DNA from: Thermodesulfobacteriota bacterium
GTDB taxonomy: Bacteria; Desulfobacterota; GWC2-55-46
Reading direction: 5' to 3'
Length of the DNA stretch: 64,000 nt
Assembly (NCBI GenBank): GCA_030583865.1
Contig: CP129479.1
Span: forward strand, 818,744 to 882,743
Shown here in pieces: positions 24,658 to 33,277 of the stretch. The notes under the pieces are model-generated. The model did not search any database. It saw only the letters and a list, made by a program, of their open reading frames with translations, and had not been told where the DNA came from. Made by a program: the position numbers and the translations under genes. How positions within the stretch are numbered: position 1 is the first letter of the stretch; the number at the start of each line of letters is the position of its first letter.

Positions 24658-27308
24658 AGACGAGCCTCGAAGCCCCGAGACAGTATTTGAGCATAGCCAG
24701 GGGCACTGACGACAAGTCCGCCATCCGGAGCCTCATCGTGCGCGCCGGCAGGGAGCTTCCGAAGACCCCCGAGGCCCTCGATCTCTTCGCTTCCGCGTTC
24801 GAGCTCCTCGACCGGATAGAAGACCCCGCCGAAAAGAGGCTCGCACTCCTCGATTTCGCAAAAGAGGTCCCTTGCACCCCGGCCTTCAGCAGGTTCTATT
24901 TCAAGGCCGCCGAAGCTGCCGTTATCGCTGCCGACGCGCTGGACGAGAAGCAGAGGAGGATAACGGAGCTCCTCCGGCTCGCCAACGAGATCCCGAAGGC
25001 CCCGGAGTTCACCGGACTCCGCCTCCTCGCGTGGAGGCTCGCCCTGGGACTTCCGGACAGGCCCAGGTTCGCGGAGCCCGACATAGAGAGGATGGCGAGC
25101 GAGCTCCCCAAGGCGAGCGACATCTCGTTTTTCGCCGGATATGCCCTCCTGGGCGTTGCGAGATTGATGCCAAAGGACGGGCCGTTCCTCCCTGTTTACA
25201 AAGAGGCGATGGAGCTCGCGATACGGGCCGCGGACGCGATAGCCGAGCCGTACTACAGGAGGTACGCCTGTTTGTCCATAGGCGACGAGCTCCCCAAAGA
25301 CGGGGAGTTCGAGGCGCTCCGCTTGAAGGCCTTTGAGGGCGCGTACAGGGCCACCCTCGCCGTCGCCGACCCGTTCGGACGTGAATACTGCCTTATAGAG
25401 CTCTTCCAGGCCACCCCGAAGATGCGCGACTTTTTCCCTCTCATACAGAAGATAATAGAGGACGCGCTCTCCTTCTTCACGGTGCGGAAATGGATGGAGG
25501 ACGTCGAGGTCTTCGACGTGGTCGATTATATACTGTCGGCCGAGGACAACGATATATCGGACTCCAAGAAGAACAGGTTCTCGCGCGAGAAGTACTCCAA
25601 GGCCATGTCGAGGGAGCTCCTTAAATTCGGCGAATCCCTTAACGACACCCGTTTCATAGAGACGCTCAGGCCTTATACGCACGTCTGGATACGCCCCCAG
25701 GCGCTCCGCGATTCCGTCAAAAAAGTCGTGGCCCGCCTCGAGTCCCTGAAGTCCACCTACCACGGGGCCGAGGTCGAGAGGCCGGTCTTCGTATCGGAGC
25801 TGCACCCTGAAACCGGCGTTGCGGTCGTCAAGCAGAAGGACCTTGCGCCGAGGGAGTGCATCTCCATAGACCTCGGGGCGACCAATACCGTCGTCATGCG
25901 GAAAAAGAAGGACGAGGCCCCGGATTTCATGCACCTGGGCTCCATATGCAGGCAGTACGATTCCATCCACATCGTGCCGACGCTCCTTAGCACGGAGACC
26001 AACAACATAGGCGCGGAGGCCTCCGGAGGCAACCCGGTCTCAAACATGAAACAGATGCTCCTGGAGGGGAACCCCAGGGGCAGGGAGCACATGGAGAGGT
26101 TCATAAGGATACTCTACCAGCACATGAAGAAGGCTGCCGTAAATACCGGCTGGTTCTCGATCCTACCCAGGAACGCAGCCGAGGTCGTCTACATGACCGT
26201 GCCGGTCGGCTACCAGGACTACAGCTCCGCGGTCCGCGAGATAGCCTCGAAGGTCATGAGGGGCGCAAGGGTGGAGCTGATCGAGGAGCCGCTCGCCGCT
26301 GCCGTGGGCTACCAGGTGGCCGACGACAGGGACAGGCTCATAATGGTCATCGACTTCGGCGGAAGCACGCTCAATACGATGGTCGTAAGGCTCAACATGG
26401 ACGAGGTCCATATAGTGGCAAAGCCCGAGAGGGCGCTCATGCTGGGCGGCCACGACATCGACCACTGGCTCGCCGGGCACCTCTCGGCAAAGGCCGGCAT
26501 AACCGGCGCTTCCCGCGAAAGCCTCCGCCTCGCGGCGGAGGAGGTGAAGATTAGGCTCTCCGAGAGGAGCGAGGCGCCGTTCGTATGGGACGGCATGGAG
26601 GCAGCCAAGGTCACGAGGGACGAATTCGAGGAGGTCCTCGAAAAAAGGGAGTTCTACGCGACAGTCGACCGCGCCATCATAAACGTCATAAAGAGGGCTG
26701 AGAAGGTCGGCGTGAGGAAGGAGGCCATAGAGGCCATACTTCTGACGGGCGGCTCGTCGCAGATACCGTCATTCAAGGACAAGATAGGCGACATTTTCCC
26801 TGAGCTCAGGGCAGGAAACCTCATCTACGACCACAGCCCGCTGACGGCGGTCGGCATGGGGGCGGCCTTCTACGGCACAAGGGACGTGACGGACAGGCAC
26901 CTTGCGATGGCGTACGCCCTACGCTACGCGCCGCACGAGAAGGACGTAACGCACTCCTTCTGCATCGTGCTTGAGAAAGGCGAGCAGCTCCCGCTCGAGA
27001 AGGCGTTCAGGCTCAGGCCCGCAAGGAAGCTCGGACTGCAAAGGGAGATAACCCTGGAGCTCTTCGAGATACCCGAGAGGCTCCTTGCGAGGAGATGGGT
27101 GGTCGAGGACGGCATAGAGTACCTTAAGCAGGAGCTTAAGGAGACGGCCGGGGAGGCCCTTCCCGGGCTCAAGCCCTTTACGCTTGTTTTCGATGAGGCC
27201 GTTCCCGACGAGGTACACGTGGCATTTTGCGTCAGCGGGTCGGGAGAGGTTTCCCTCAAGTACGGCCCGCACGGAAATACCGTGGAAACCGGCCTCAAGC
27301 TCCAGTAA
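24654..27308 (+). CDS. Hsp70-family ATPase with N-terminal helical-repeat domain
   Basis: An 884-residue fusion. Residues 1 to about 390 form an all-helical region with at least five recurrences of a PK-centred motif (ELPKTPE, EIPKAPE, ELPKASD, LMPKDGP, ELPKDGE), suggesting tandem helical hairpins. From C402 an Hsp70/actin ATPase core follows: phosphate 1 SIDLGATNT, VELIEEPLAAAVGYQ, phosphate 2 MVIDFGGSTLNT, and adenosine motif LLTGGSSQIPS. The C-terminal 150 residues are too short and divergent for a DnaK peptide-binding domain. The helical region may replace it as the client-binding part. Coupling to a radical SAM enzyme and an AAA protease is unusual. Confidence 0.85.
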   Translation: MKTSLEAPRQYLSIARGTDDKSAIRSLIVRAGRELPKTPEALDLFASAFELLDRIEDPAEKRLALLDFAKEVPCTPAFSRFYFKAAEAAVIAADALDEKQRRITELLRLANEIPKAPEFTGLRLLAWRLALGLPDRPRFAEPDIERMASELPKASDISFFAGYALLGVARLMPKDGPFLPVYKEAMELAIRAADAIAEPYYRRYACLSIGDELPKDGEFEALRLKAFEGAYRATLAVADPFGREYCLIELFQATPKMRDFFPLIQKIIEDALSFFTVRKWMEDVEVFDVVDYILSAEDNDISDSKKNRFSREKYSKAMSRELLKFGESLNDTRFIETLRPYTHVWIRPQALRDSVKKVVARLESLKSTYHGAEVERPVFVSELHPETGVAVVKQKDLAPRECISIDLGATNTVVMRKKKDEAPDFMHLGSICRQYDSIHIVPTLLSTETNNIGAEASGGNPVSNMKQMLLEGNPRGREHMERFIRILYQHMKKAAVNTGWFSILPRNAAEVVYMTVPVGYQDYSSAVREIASKVMRGARVELIEEPLAAAVGYQVADDRDRLIMVIDFGGSTLNTMVVRLNMDEVHIVAKPERALMLGGHDIDHWLAGHLSAKAGITGASRESLRLAAEEVKIRLSERSEAPFVWDGMEAAKVTRDEFEEVLEKREFYATVDRAIINVIKRAEKVGVRKEAIEAILLTGGSSQIPSFKDKIGDIFPELRAGNLIYDHSPLTAVGMGAAFYGTRDVTDRHLAMAYALRYAPHEKDVTHSFCIVLEKGEQLPLEKAFRLRPARKLGLQREITLELFEIPERLLARRWVVEDGIEYLKQELKETAGEALPGLKPFTLVFDEAVPDEVHVAFCVSGSGEVSLKYGPHGNTVETGLKLQ

Positions 27309-27512
27309 AGCAGTGATTTCAATGGGTTGCGCCATCTTTTAACCGTTCCACCCCTTCCCCTTTTGTTGCTACGGCCTCCCTTTTGTGACTACGGTCACTT
27401 AAATAAATCCGGCCCTGGTTTATAAGAAATACAGAGATTCACCTTCGGTTTTCGGTCTCCCCTTCATGCATGAGCGGCATCGGTTTTCAGATAATTCCAG
27501 AGGAGGACTATT
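27309..27512. other. Intergenic region before TPR gene
   Basis: It contains a TTTTGTGACTACGGTCAC stretch with GTGACTACGGTCAC forming a small inverted repeat near 27383. I see no terminator for the Hsp70 gene and no clear promoter. AGGAGG near 27500 is the ribosome site of the next gene. Confidence 0.4.
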
Positions 27513-27944
27513 ATGAGCACTGAGGTTATCGAAAAGGGGATAGGGCTTGCGCGAGAGGGGCTCTTCGATGACGCTGTCAAGGTTTTCGACCAGGACCTCT
27601 GCTTCACGCAGCACCCGACCGCAATGTCGTATTACGCCGTGAGCCTCGCCAACTCGGAGGGCAACTTCGACAAGGCCATATCGCTCTGCCTCATGGCGGC
27701 GGAGAAGGAGTTCTATAACCCCGAGATATACCTTAACCTCGGGAGGATATTCCTCCTTAACGGGCAGAAGTCCGTTGCAGTGAGGGCCTTCAGGAAGGGC
27801 CTCAAGCTCGATAACGACAACTTCGCCCTCCTTAGCGAGCTTAAGAGGCTGGGCGTAAGGAGAAAGCCGGTCCTTACGTTCCTTCCAAGGCAGAACCCGG
27901 TCAACAAGCTGCTTGGCATGCTCGCCTGCAGGGTTACGCGCTGA
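27513..27944 (+). CDS. Small TPR-repeat protein
   Basis: A 143-residue cytoplasmic protein with about three tetratricopeptide units (EGLFDDAVKVFDQDL, EGNFDKAISLCLMAAEKEFY, PEIYLNLGRIFLLNGQKSVA) and a basic tail (VRRKPVLTFLPRQ). An AGGAGG ribosome site lies eight bases upstream and a terminator follows. It could be a scaffold for the chaperone/protease block just upstream, being on the same strand 204 bases on, but nothing in the sequence proves a link. TPR proteins of this size are common and mostly uncharacterised. Confidence 0.8.
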   Translation: MSTEVIEKGIGLAREGLFDDAVKVFDQDLCFTQHPTAMSYYAVSLANSEGNFDKAISLCLMAAEKEFYNPEIYLNLGRIFLLNGQKSVAVRAFRKGLKLDNDNFALLSELKRLGVRRKPVLTFLPRQNPVNKLLGMLACRVTR

Positions 27945-27955
27945 AAAAGCGCTTG

Positions 27956-27991
27956 AAGCCCCGCGCCCTTGTGGGCAGCGGGGCTTTTTTT
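27956..27991 (+). terminator. Rho-independent terminator, TPR gene
   Basis: Stem AGCCCCGC/GCGGGGCT (27957-27964 with 27978-27985) followed by seven T. It ends at the opposing hemW stop. Confidence 0.85.
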
Positions 27992-29171
27992 ATTGCATCC
28001 TGGCCGTGACCTCGTTAAGGAGGAGAAGCCCGGATTCGGTGGCCAGTACGTCCTCCCCCCTTTTACGGACCAGGCCTTCCTTAATAAGCGCTTCAAGGCC
28101 GGGAAGGGCCTCGCCCGGATATAGCCCGAACTTTTCCCGGAATTTTTCGCCGCTTACGCCATCGTCCACCATCCGGAGCCCCAGCATTACGGCTTCGAGC
28201 ATGGCCTCTTCCCTTCCGAGTTCCTCTCCTCCGGCTGAGGCGTCCATGACGGCCTCGACCCTTTTCATATACTCTTCAGCGCTGGTCTCGTTCCACCATC
28301 TCCGGCCCCAGCCCGGCCAGGGGAGGTATGAATGGGCGCCGGCCCCTATGCCGATATACGGGGCCCCTTTCCAGTAGAGGGTGTTGTGGACGCTTTCGCG
28401 CCCGGGGAGCGCGAAGTTCGAGACCTCGTAATGCCTGTACCCGGCTGACTTGAGAATTTTTATTGCCATGGTGAACATCCCGGCTTCGGCCTCCTCGCCG
28501 GGAAGTCCGGTCTTTCCGGGTCCGTACCTGCGGTGAAACGGGGTGCCTTCCTCGATGGTCATCCCGTAAAGCGAGATGTGCTCGGGTTTCAGGAGAGCGG
28601 CCTCTGAAAGCTCCTCTTCCCATCTGGCATGGTCCTGGCCGGGAGTACCGAAGATGAGGTCTATGCCGATATTGTCGAAGCCGGCGTCCCTGCCCCAATT
28701 GAATGCCTGGGTTGCCCTTCCGGCGGTATGGGTCCTGCCGAGCGCGGCGAGCCTGGCGTCATCGAGCGACTGGAACCCGACGGAGAGCCGGTTTACGCCA
28801 TGCTGCCTGTATCCGGCGAGCCTGGACGGGGAAAGTGTGTCCGGGTTGGCCTCGAGCGTGGCCTCGATCCCGTGCGAGCCGGCAATCCCGAAGAGCTTGA
28901 TTGCGGAGGACAAGAGCTTCCCTATTGCCTCAGGGGAGAAGAGGGTCGGGGTGCCGCCGCCGATATAGAAGGTGCGGAGCGGGCCCGGAATGCCCTCTTT
29001 GCCGGCCCTCGCCCCGAGCTCCTTTAAAAGGCATTCCACGTACCTGTTTTCGTATGCCCGTGCGTCTCCAGCGGCGACCGAGTTGAACGCGCAGTACGGG
29101 CATTTGCTGAGGCAAAAGGGTATGTGGGCGTAGACGCCTATCCCTTTTTCTTTTTTTCCGAGTAGTCCCAC
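27990..29171 (-). CDS. hemW: Radical SAM heme chaperone HemW
   Basis: A 393-residue HemN-superfamily protein. The cluster motif reads HIPFCLSKCPYCAF, with Phe after the third cysteine plus one; true coproporphyrinogen dehydrogenases (HemN) have a fourth Cys there, so the heme-transfer chaperone HemW is the better call. Other family motifs are FYIGGGTPTLF and DNIGIDLIFGTPGQ. The start is GTG at 29171, giving a 34-base overlap with the CBS gene upstream. HemW delivers heme to membrane respiratory proteins in the organisms where it has been studied. Confidence 0.88.
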   Translation of the reverse strand: MGLLGKKEKGIGVYAHIPFCLSKCPYCAFNSVAAGDARAYENRYVECLLKELGARAGKEGIPGPLRTFYIGGGTPTLFSPEAIGKLLSSAIKLFGIAGSHGIEATLEANPDTLSPSRLAGYRQHGVNRLSVGFQSLDDARLAALGRTHTAGRATQAFNWGRDAGFDNIGIDLIFGTPGQDHARWEEELSEAALLKPEHISLYGMTIEEGTPFHRRYGPGKTGLPGEEAEAGMFTMAIKILKSAGYRHYEVSNFALPGRESVHNTLYWKGAPYIGIGAGAHSYLPWPGWGRRWWNETSAEEYMKRVEAVMDASAGGEELGREEAMLEAVMLGLRMVDDGVSGEKFREKFGLYPGEALPGLEALIKEGLVRKRGEDVLATESGLLLLNEVTARMQ

Positions 29172-29611
29172 AGCCTCCTGAAAACGTCCCAGGGCGATAT
29201 TATCCCGAGCAGCCGGTTCCCGTCGTCCACCACTAAGACCGAGTCCGCGTGCTTTCCGGGGTTTACGAGCAGGGCAGCGACTTCCATCGTCGATGTCTCC
29301 GGCCGGACGGCGACGAAGTCCCGCTCCATGAGGTCAACGACCTTTTTCAAGGCAAGCGAATCGATGTTCCTTATGAAATCCGGGAGCTCAGGAGCGAACT
29401 TTACGTCAGCGACAAGCCCGTCGCTTACGTATTTCGGCAGTATCGCCTTCATGAGCGCGCGCGGGGTTATGACCCCCATGACCCTGTTTTGCCCGTCAAG
29501 GACGGGTATCTGCCTTACTTTTTTTTCCTTCAGGAGCCTGAATGCGTCGAGCATGGTCCCGGAACCCGGTATCGTAAGGACCTCTTTGGTCATTATGCCT
29601 GCGGCCGTCAT
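29138..29611 (-). CDS. Tandem CBS-domain protein
   Basis: A 157-residue protein made of two CBS domains (about residues 5-60 with MTKEVLTIPGSGTMLDAF and 85-150 with MERDFVAVRPETSTMEVAALL), forming a Bateman module that would sense adenine nucleotides or SAM. It overlaps hemW by 34 bases and starts 22 bases after the ArsB/NhaD-type permease, so permease, CBS protein and HemW probably share one transcript. It may regulate the permease. No other domain is attached. Confidence 0.9.
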   Translation of the reverse strand: MTAAGIMTKEVLTIPGSGTMLDAFRLLKEKKVRQIPVLDGQNRVMGVITPRALMKAILPKYVSDGLVADVKFAPELPDFIRNIDSLALKKVVDLMERDFVAVRPETSTMEVAALLVNPGKHADSVLVVDDGNRLLGIISPWDVFRRLWDYSEKKKKG

Positions 29612-29633
29612 CTCGATTCCCTCCTCCCGGGCT

Positions 29634-30914
29634 CTATCCCAGGTACCTTATATACATGTAGGCCGTCGCGATTGCTATCGAAAAAAGCATGAGCGGATAA
29701 GCAAGCAGCATGAACTTTACAAACCCTATCCCGTGCCCGTTCCTGTGCGCAATCCCGGCAACCACCACATTGGCCGAGGCGCCGATGATCGTGCCGTTCC
29801 CTCCGAGGCACGCGCCCAGCGAGAGCGACCACCAGAGCGGCAGCACCGCCGCGTCTCCCCCGAAGGACGGGGCCATGCCATTTATGAGCGGTATCATCGT
29901 CGCGACGAACGGGATATTGTCCACTATGGACGATGCGATAGCGGACCCCCAGAGTATCACGAACCCTGTCGTAATCAACCGCCCGCCGGTCGCCTCAAGC
30001 ATCATGTCCGCCATGAGCCTTATGAAGCCCACCTCTATAAGACCGCGCACGACTATGAACAGTCCTATGAAGAAGAATATGGAGGTCCACTCGACCTTCT
30101 CCATGACGCCGTGCAGGTCCTCCTTCGATATCATGAGCAGTACCGCTGCCCCGAAGAGGGCTGTCGTGGCCGGCTCGAGGTGGAGATGGCGCTGGAGCAT
30201 GAAGCCGCCTATGACCATCCCGAGGACCGCGAGGCACTTCATCATCAGGGGCCTGTCGGTCAGGGCCTCCGCTTCCCTGAACTCCATTATCCGCTTCTTC
30301 CTTTCATCCGAGACCCTGAAGGACTTGCCGTATATGAGCCTCAAGGGTATCAGCGTGCCGACGGCCACGAGAGGCACGACAGGCCCCACTCCGAAGACGA
30401 AGTCCATGAAGGTGAGCCCGGTTGCGCTACCTATCATGATGTTCGGCGGGTCGCCGATAAGGGTCGCCGTGCCGCCTATGTTGGACATGAGTATCTGGGA
30501 GACCAGGAACGGATCAGGGCTTACTTCCAGCTCCTCGGTTATGAGTAGCGTGATGGGGACGGTTAGGAGCACAGTCGTCACGTTGTCGAGGAGGGCCGAA
30601 AGGACCGCGGTCACGACCGAGAGGGACACGAGTATCCTCCAGGGGTCGCCCCTGGACATCTTGGCCCCTTTTATCGCCATGTACTGGAACATCCCCGTCT
30701 TCTGCGAGATGAAGACTATTATCATCATACCGATGAGGAGGCCGATGGTGTTGAAGTCGATCCCCTCGATTGCGGCCTCCTGGCTGATGACTCCGAAGAC
30801 TATGAGTGCCGTTGCCCCCAGGAGCGCGACAACCGCCCTGTTGAGCTTGTCCCAGATGAGGAGGGCATACACCAGCGTGAATATCGCGATTGCGATATAG
30901 AAGTTGAACTCCAT
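29634..30914 (-). CDS. ArsB/NhaD-superfamily ion permease
   Basis: A 426-residue inner-membrane protein with 11-12 helices in two inverted halves. The first half holds LLDNVTTVLLTVP and GDPPNIMIGSATG, the second SSIVDNIPFVATMIP and GGNGTIIGASANVV: the DN and GxxxN re-entrant motifs of the ion transporter superfamily. It could be an Na+/H+ antiporter, arsenite pump or dicarboxylate carrier; no arsenic genes are nearby, which weakens the arsenite idea. The CBS protein directly downstream may act as its regulatory subunit. Confidence 0.85.
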   Translation of the reverse strand: MEFNFYIAIAIFTLVYALLIWDKLNRAVVALLGATALIVFGVISQEAAIEGIDFNTIGLLIGMMIIVFISQKTGMFQYMAIKGAKMSRGDPWRILVSLSVVTAVLSALLDNVTTVLLTVPITLLITEELEVSPDPFLVSQILMSNIGGTATLIGDPPNIMIGSATGLTFMDFVFGVGPVVPLVAVGTLIPLRLIYGKSFRVSDERKKRIMEFREAEALTDRPLMMKCLAVLGMVIGGFMLQRHLHLEPATTALFGAAVLLMISKEDLHGVMEKVEWTSIFFFIGLFIVVRGLIEVGFIRLMADMMLEATGGRLITTGFVILWGSAIASSIVDNIPFVATMIPLINGMAPSFGGDAAVLPLWWSLSLGACLGGNGTIIGASANVVVAGIAHRNGHGIGFVKFMLLAYPLMLFSIAIATAYMYIRYLG

Positions 30915-31001
30915 AGACCAAATACTCCGGATTATCGGGAGTTTTTGAAGAGGGTTGTATTTGACGGTATTTTGACATTAAAAAGCTGTAAAATCAAGCA
31001 C

Positions 31002-31877
31002 TTATAGCTCGCGATTGCCTTTGGACACCCTGTATTTCCTAACGAACCCTGTCGGCCTGTAGCTCATCTTGGCTTTCCGGAGCCCAGCGAGGCCCAGGTC
31101 CTGCTCCCTGTTTATGAGCTCGTATTTCTCCGGGAGTATGGAGGCGAAGCTCTTGTTCACGAACTGGAGGAGCCCCTTGAAGCCGGGCGCCCCCTTTTCG
31201 AAGTGTATGACGAATGTGCGGGTGTTGAGCTCTTCGCCCAGCGTGTATGCGGCGGGCCTGCCCTCGACGAAGTATATCCCGCCGCAAAGCCCGAGCTCCT
31301 CCGAGAGCTCGAGCCCCTCCCTCGCCGCCTCGTAGTCGCCGGGGCCGTCCTCTCCTGCCCGCCACTCCTCCAATATGGCGAGGGCGTCTTTCCCGTGTTC
31401 GGGAAGAAGAGGCCCGGCCTCGTACCTGTATCGCCCCGTAAAGTAGTTCACAAGGTTCTTCTTCCTGTGATACCTACGGCCTGCAAGGCTTGAAAGCTCT
31501 TGCCGCGAGTACAGGTAGTCGAAATTGTCCCTGTCCTCGGCAACACTGAAGCCCAGCTCCGAGAGCTCCTTCGCGCGATTTTCCGTAACGCACTTCATCG
31601 AGCCGAACCTCCGGAAAAGGTCTGCGAGCAGTTCGATCGGGGGAAGGACCGCGGGCAGGATGAAGAATGCTGCCCCGTCGTCTTCCCCGGATATGACCGG
31701 GCTGCCGTCAGGGAGCGCGGATAGCATGTACCCGTGGGCCTTCCTGAAGAGATAAAGGTTTGCGAAGGTGAGCTCAGAGACCTCCGGCTCAAGCGCCTTG
31801 AGCGCCGGTTGCAGGAAATCTCTTGCCTCCCGGTTCAATCCTGCGAACTTTGGGTATTTGGGCGGGGTAAACGGCAA
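31002..31877 (-). CDS. DUF2156 / phosphatidylglycerol lysyltransferase-like protein
   Basis: A 291-residue GNAT-fold protein of the DUF2156 family (related to the C-terminal domain of MprF). The C-terminal half has LCGGIYFVEGRPAAYTLGEE and YELINREQDLGLAGLRKAK, the conserved end of the family. I start at TTG 31877: minus-strand AAAAGGAG lies seven bases upstream, and the alternative ATG at 31934 adds a basic, poorly conserved leader. No membrane domain is attached, so it is a soluble form. It would transfer an aminoacyl group to an unknown acceptor. A 14-bp direct repeat brackets the gene. Confidence 0.78.
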   Translation of the reverse strand: MPFTPPKYPKFAGLNREARDFLQPALKALEPEVSELTFANLYLFRKAHGYMLSALPDGSPVISGEDDGAAFFILPAVLPPIELLADLFRRFGSMKCVTENRAKELSELGFSVAEDRDNFDYLYSRQELSSLAGRRYHRKKNLVNYFTGRYRYEAGPLLPEHGKDALAILEEWRAGEDGPGDYEAAREGLELSEELGLCGGIYFVEGRPAAYTLGEELNTRTFVIHFEKGAPGFKGLLQFVNKSFASILPEKYELINREQDLGLAGLRKAKMSYRPTGFVRKYRVSKGNREL

Positions 31878-32156
31878 TAGGTGTCTCCTTTTCGGACGCG
31901 CTCCAGGCAAGGAGAGATGCCCCCTGCCATCCATATTATTCTATCGCATGCAAAAACAGGTAGTCTACGGGTATTAATACGGAGGGCTTTATTATATCTT
32001 TGGTATAACCCTTGAAATTCAAGCACTTATAGGCCAAAAACCCTTAATCTTGTCTTGAGTTTTTTCCTTGTTTTGTGACCCATGTCACTGCCGGTTGCGT
32101 GATTGCGGTGATATAACATGGGCGTGTCATAAAATGTAAAGGAGGATAGATGGGCC
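31878..32156. other. Intergenic region between DUF2156 and secreted protein genes
   Basis: It holds the second copy (32019-32032) of TCAAGCACTTATAG, whose first copy is at 30994-31007 beyond the DUF2156 gene, and the ribosome site AAAGGAGG at 32138-32145. No RNA gene is seen. Confidence 0.5.
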
Positions 32157-32594
32157 ATGAAGAGAATTAGCCGGTTTTTCGCCCTCTCAACCCTGTTCCT
32201 GTTCGGAGCTCCCGCAATCGCCGGCGCGGAGCTTGTCACGATCTATGGTCCCGTCTATGTGGCGAAGACGAATAAAGACGCGAGGAGCGGCACCAAGGAG
32301 GCCAATTTCGTTTTCACGGCCCCGGTCCCCGGAAACGGAAAGGTTATCGTCAGAAACGGCGGCGACGCCGGCAGGAAGTCCAGGGTCAGCAGCGCTACGA
32401 TAGACCTGAACGGCGAAGGAGTCGCCGGCAGGAGCGACTTCAACAACACCGTCGAGAGCCTCGATTACGACGTTGTGCTACTTCCCGATAACAACATGGC
32501 AGTCAGGGTGAATGCCTGCAACGCTTGCGAGCTTGAGATAACGGTACTCGGAGAAAAGCCTGCTCCCCCGCCCATAACCAGGTGGGTAAGGTAG
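32157..32594 (+). CDS. Small exported protein of unknown function
   Basis: A 145-residue protein with a clear Sec signal peptide (basic MKRISR, hydrophobic FFALSTLFLFGAPA, cleavage likely after IAGA). The mature part is beta-rich (VTIYGPVYVAKT, KVIVRNGG, YDVVLLPDN) with a single CNAC near the C-terminus and a proline-rich tail. The length suggests one beta-sandwich domain in the periplasm or on the surface. I do not recognise the family. The ATG at 32150 is out of frame and stops at once, so 32157 is used. Confidence 0.75.
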   Translation: MKRISRFFALSTLFLFGAPAIAGAELVTIYGPVYVAKTNKDARSGTKEANFVFTAPVPGNGKVIVRNGGDAGRKSRVSSATIDLNGEGVAGRSDFNNTVESLDYDVVLLPDNNMAVRVNACNACELEITVLGEKPAPPPITRWVR

Positions 32595-32675
32595 CGTCCA
32601 GTTTTTTTTGACCGTCCTCCAAAACCTTCATCGCCTGAGCTGACGACGGCTCCAGCTCTTCAGAACACCCTCACA

Positions 32676-32717
32676 GGCCCCGCGCCCACACCCCCCTGAG
32701 TCAAAGGGCGCGGGGCC
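32676..32717. terminator. GC-rich hairpin downstream of secreted protein gene
   Basis: A perfect 12-bp stem GGCCCCGCGCCC/GGGCGCGGGGCC with an 18-base loop. It is followed by C and mixed pyrimidines rather than a clean T run, so intrinsic termination is possible but not certain. Confidence 0.5.
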
Positions 32718-32845
32718 TGCCCCCCCCTTTCTTTTCGGCAGGCATGAAACACCCGGCATTGGAAGCTCGCGAAAGACTTTTGGGCCTTTCGGTTCCGGCA
32801 CGCCGACGGGCCTGTGCAAGGGGCCTCGCATCACGCCCTTCTCGC

Positions 32846-32905
32846 TTGACAAGCATTTTAGCGGCTGTTATTTTTGTTGGGCTATTCGGGGGAATCGTAT
32901 ATAAT
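32846..32905 (+). promoter_or_regulatory. Tandem candidate promoters for hrcA operon
   Basis: Promoter 1 is TTGACA (32846-32851), 17 bases, TATTTT (32869-32874). Promoter 2 is TTGGGC (32877-32882), 17 bases, TATAAT (32900-32905). Both would transcribe through a family A repeat and the inverted-pair repeat before hrcA. No CIRCE element (TTAGCACTC-N9-GAGTGCTAA) is visible. Confidence 0.5.
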
Positions 32906-32912
32906 TGATTAA

Positions 32913-33056
32913 GGCAACCTCTGAAAATTGCTATTTTCCCCGGACTCAGCGTAGGTTACGTTAATAAAAATGCTCACATATTCACATATATGCCTCCGCT
33001 TTTTATTCCCGGCCTTCCGGGAAAAGCGGAAAAAATTTTAATTCTCAGAGGTTGCC
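32913..33056 (+). repeat. Family A palindromic repeat, full copy
   Basis: Ends GGCAACCTCTGAAAATT and AATTCTCAGAGGTTGCC are matched terminal inverted repeats, including a compensated A-to-G/T-to-C change that keeps pairing. The core AATAAAAATGCTCACATAT is conserved. Confidence 0.88.
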
Positions 33057-33102
33057 TTAATTGATACATCGCGGGCAAAATGGTTGCCCGGCAAGGCTTT
33101 AG

Positions 33103-33254
33103 CGGGGTGTTGAAAATACCCCGCTCAGGCAATCCATGGATGGATTGCCAAATTGCGAAGACTATCCAAGTCGAGCAATTTGTGAGGCTTGGACGTATTC
33201 ATTCCGGCCAAGCCGTGGTTGAAAAAGCCCAGGAAGGACTTTTTCAACATCCTG
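33103..33254 (+). repeat. Inverted-pair repeat, copy 1
   Basis: About 152 bases nearly identical to the reverse complement of 37841-37996. It contains hairpins GGCAATCCATGGATGGATTGCC-like (two arms around ATCC) and GTTGAAAAAG/CTTTTTCAAC. It sits 24 bases before the hrcA start and happens to be open in the hrcA frame. Confidence 0.88.
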
Positions 33255-33277
33255 ATAGGGTTCCCGGAGGGGCCGTC

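Noticed and set aside
24471-25970. 499-residue open frame on the minus strand
   Set aside because: Antisense to the radical SAM and Hsp70 genes, whose motifs are intact on the plus strand.
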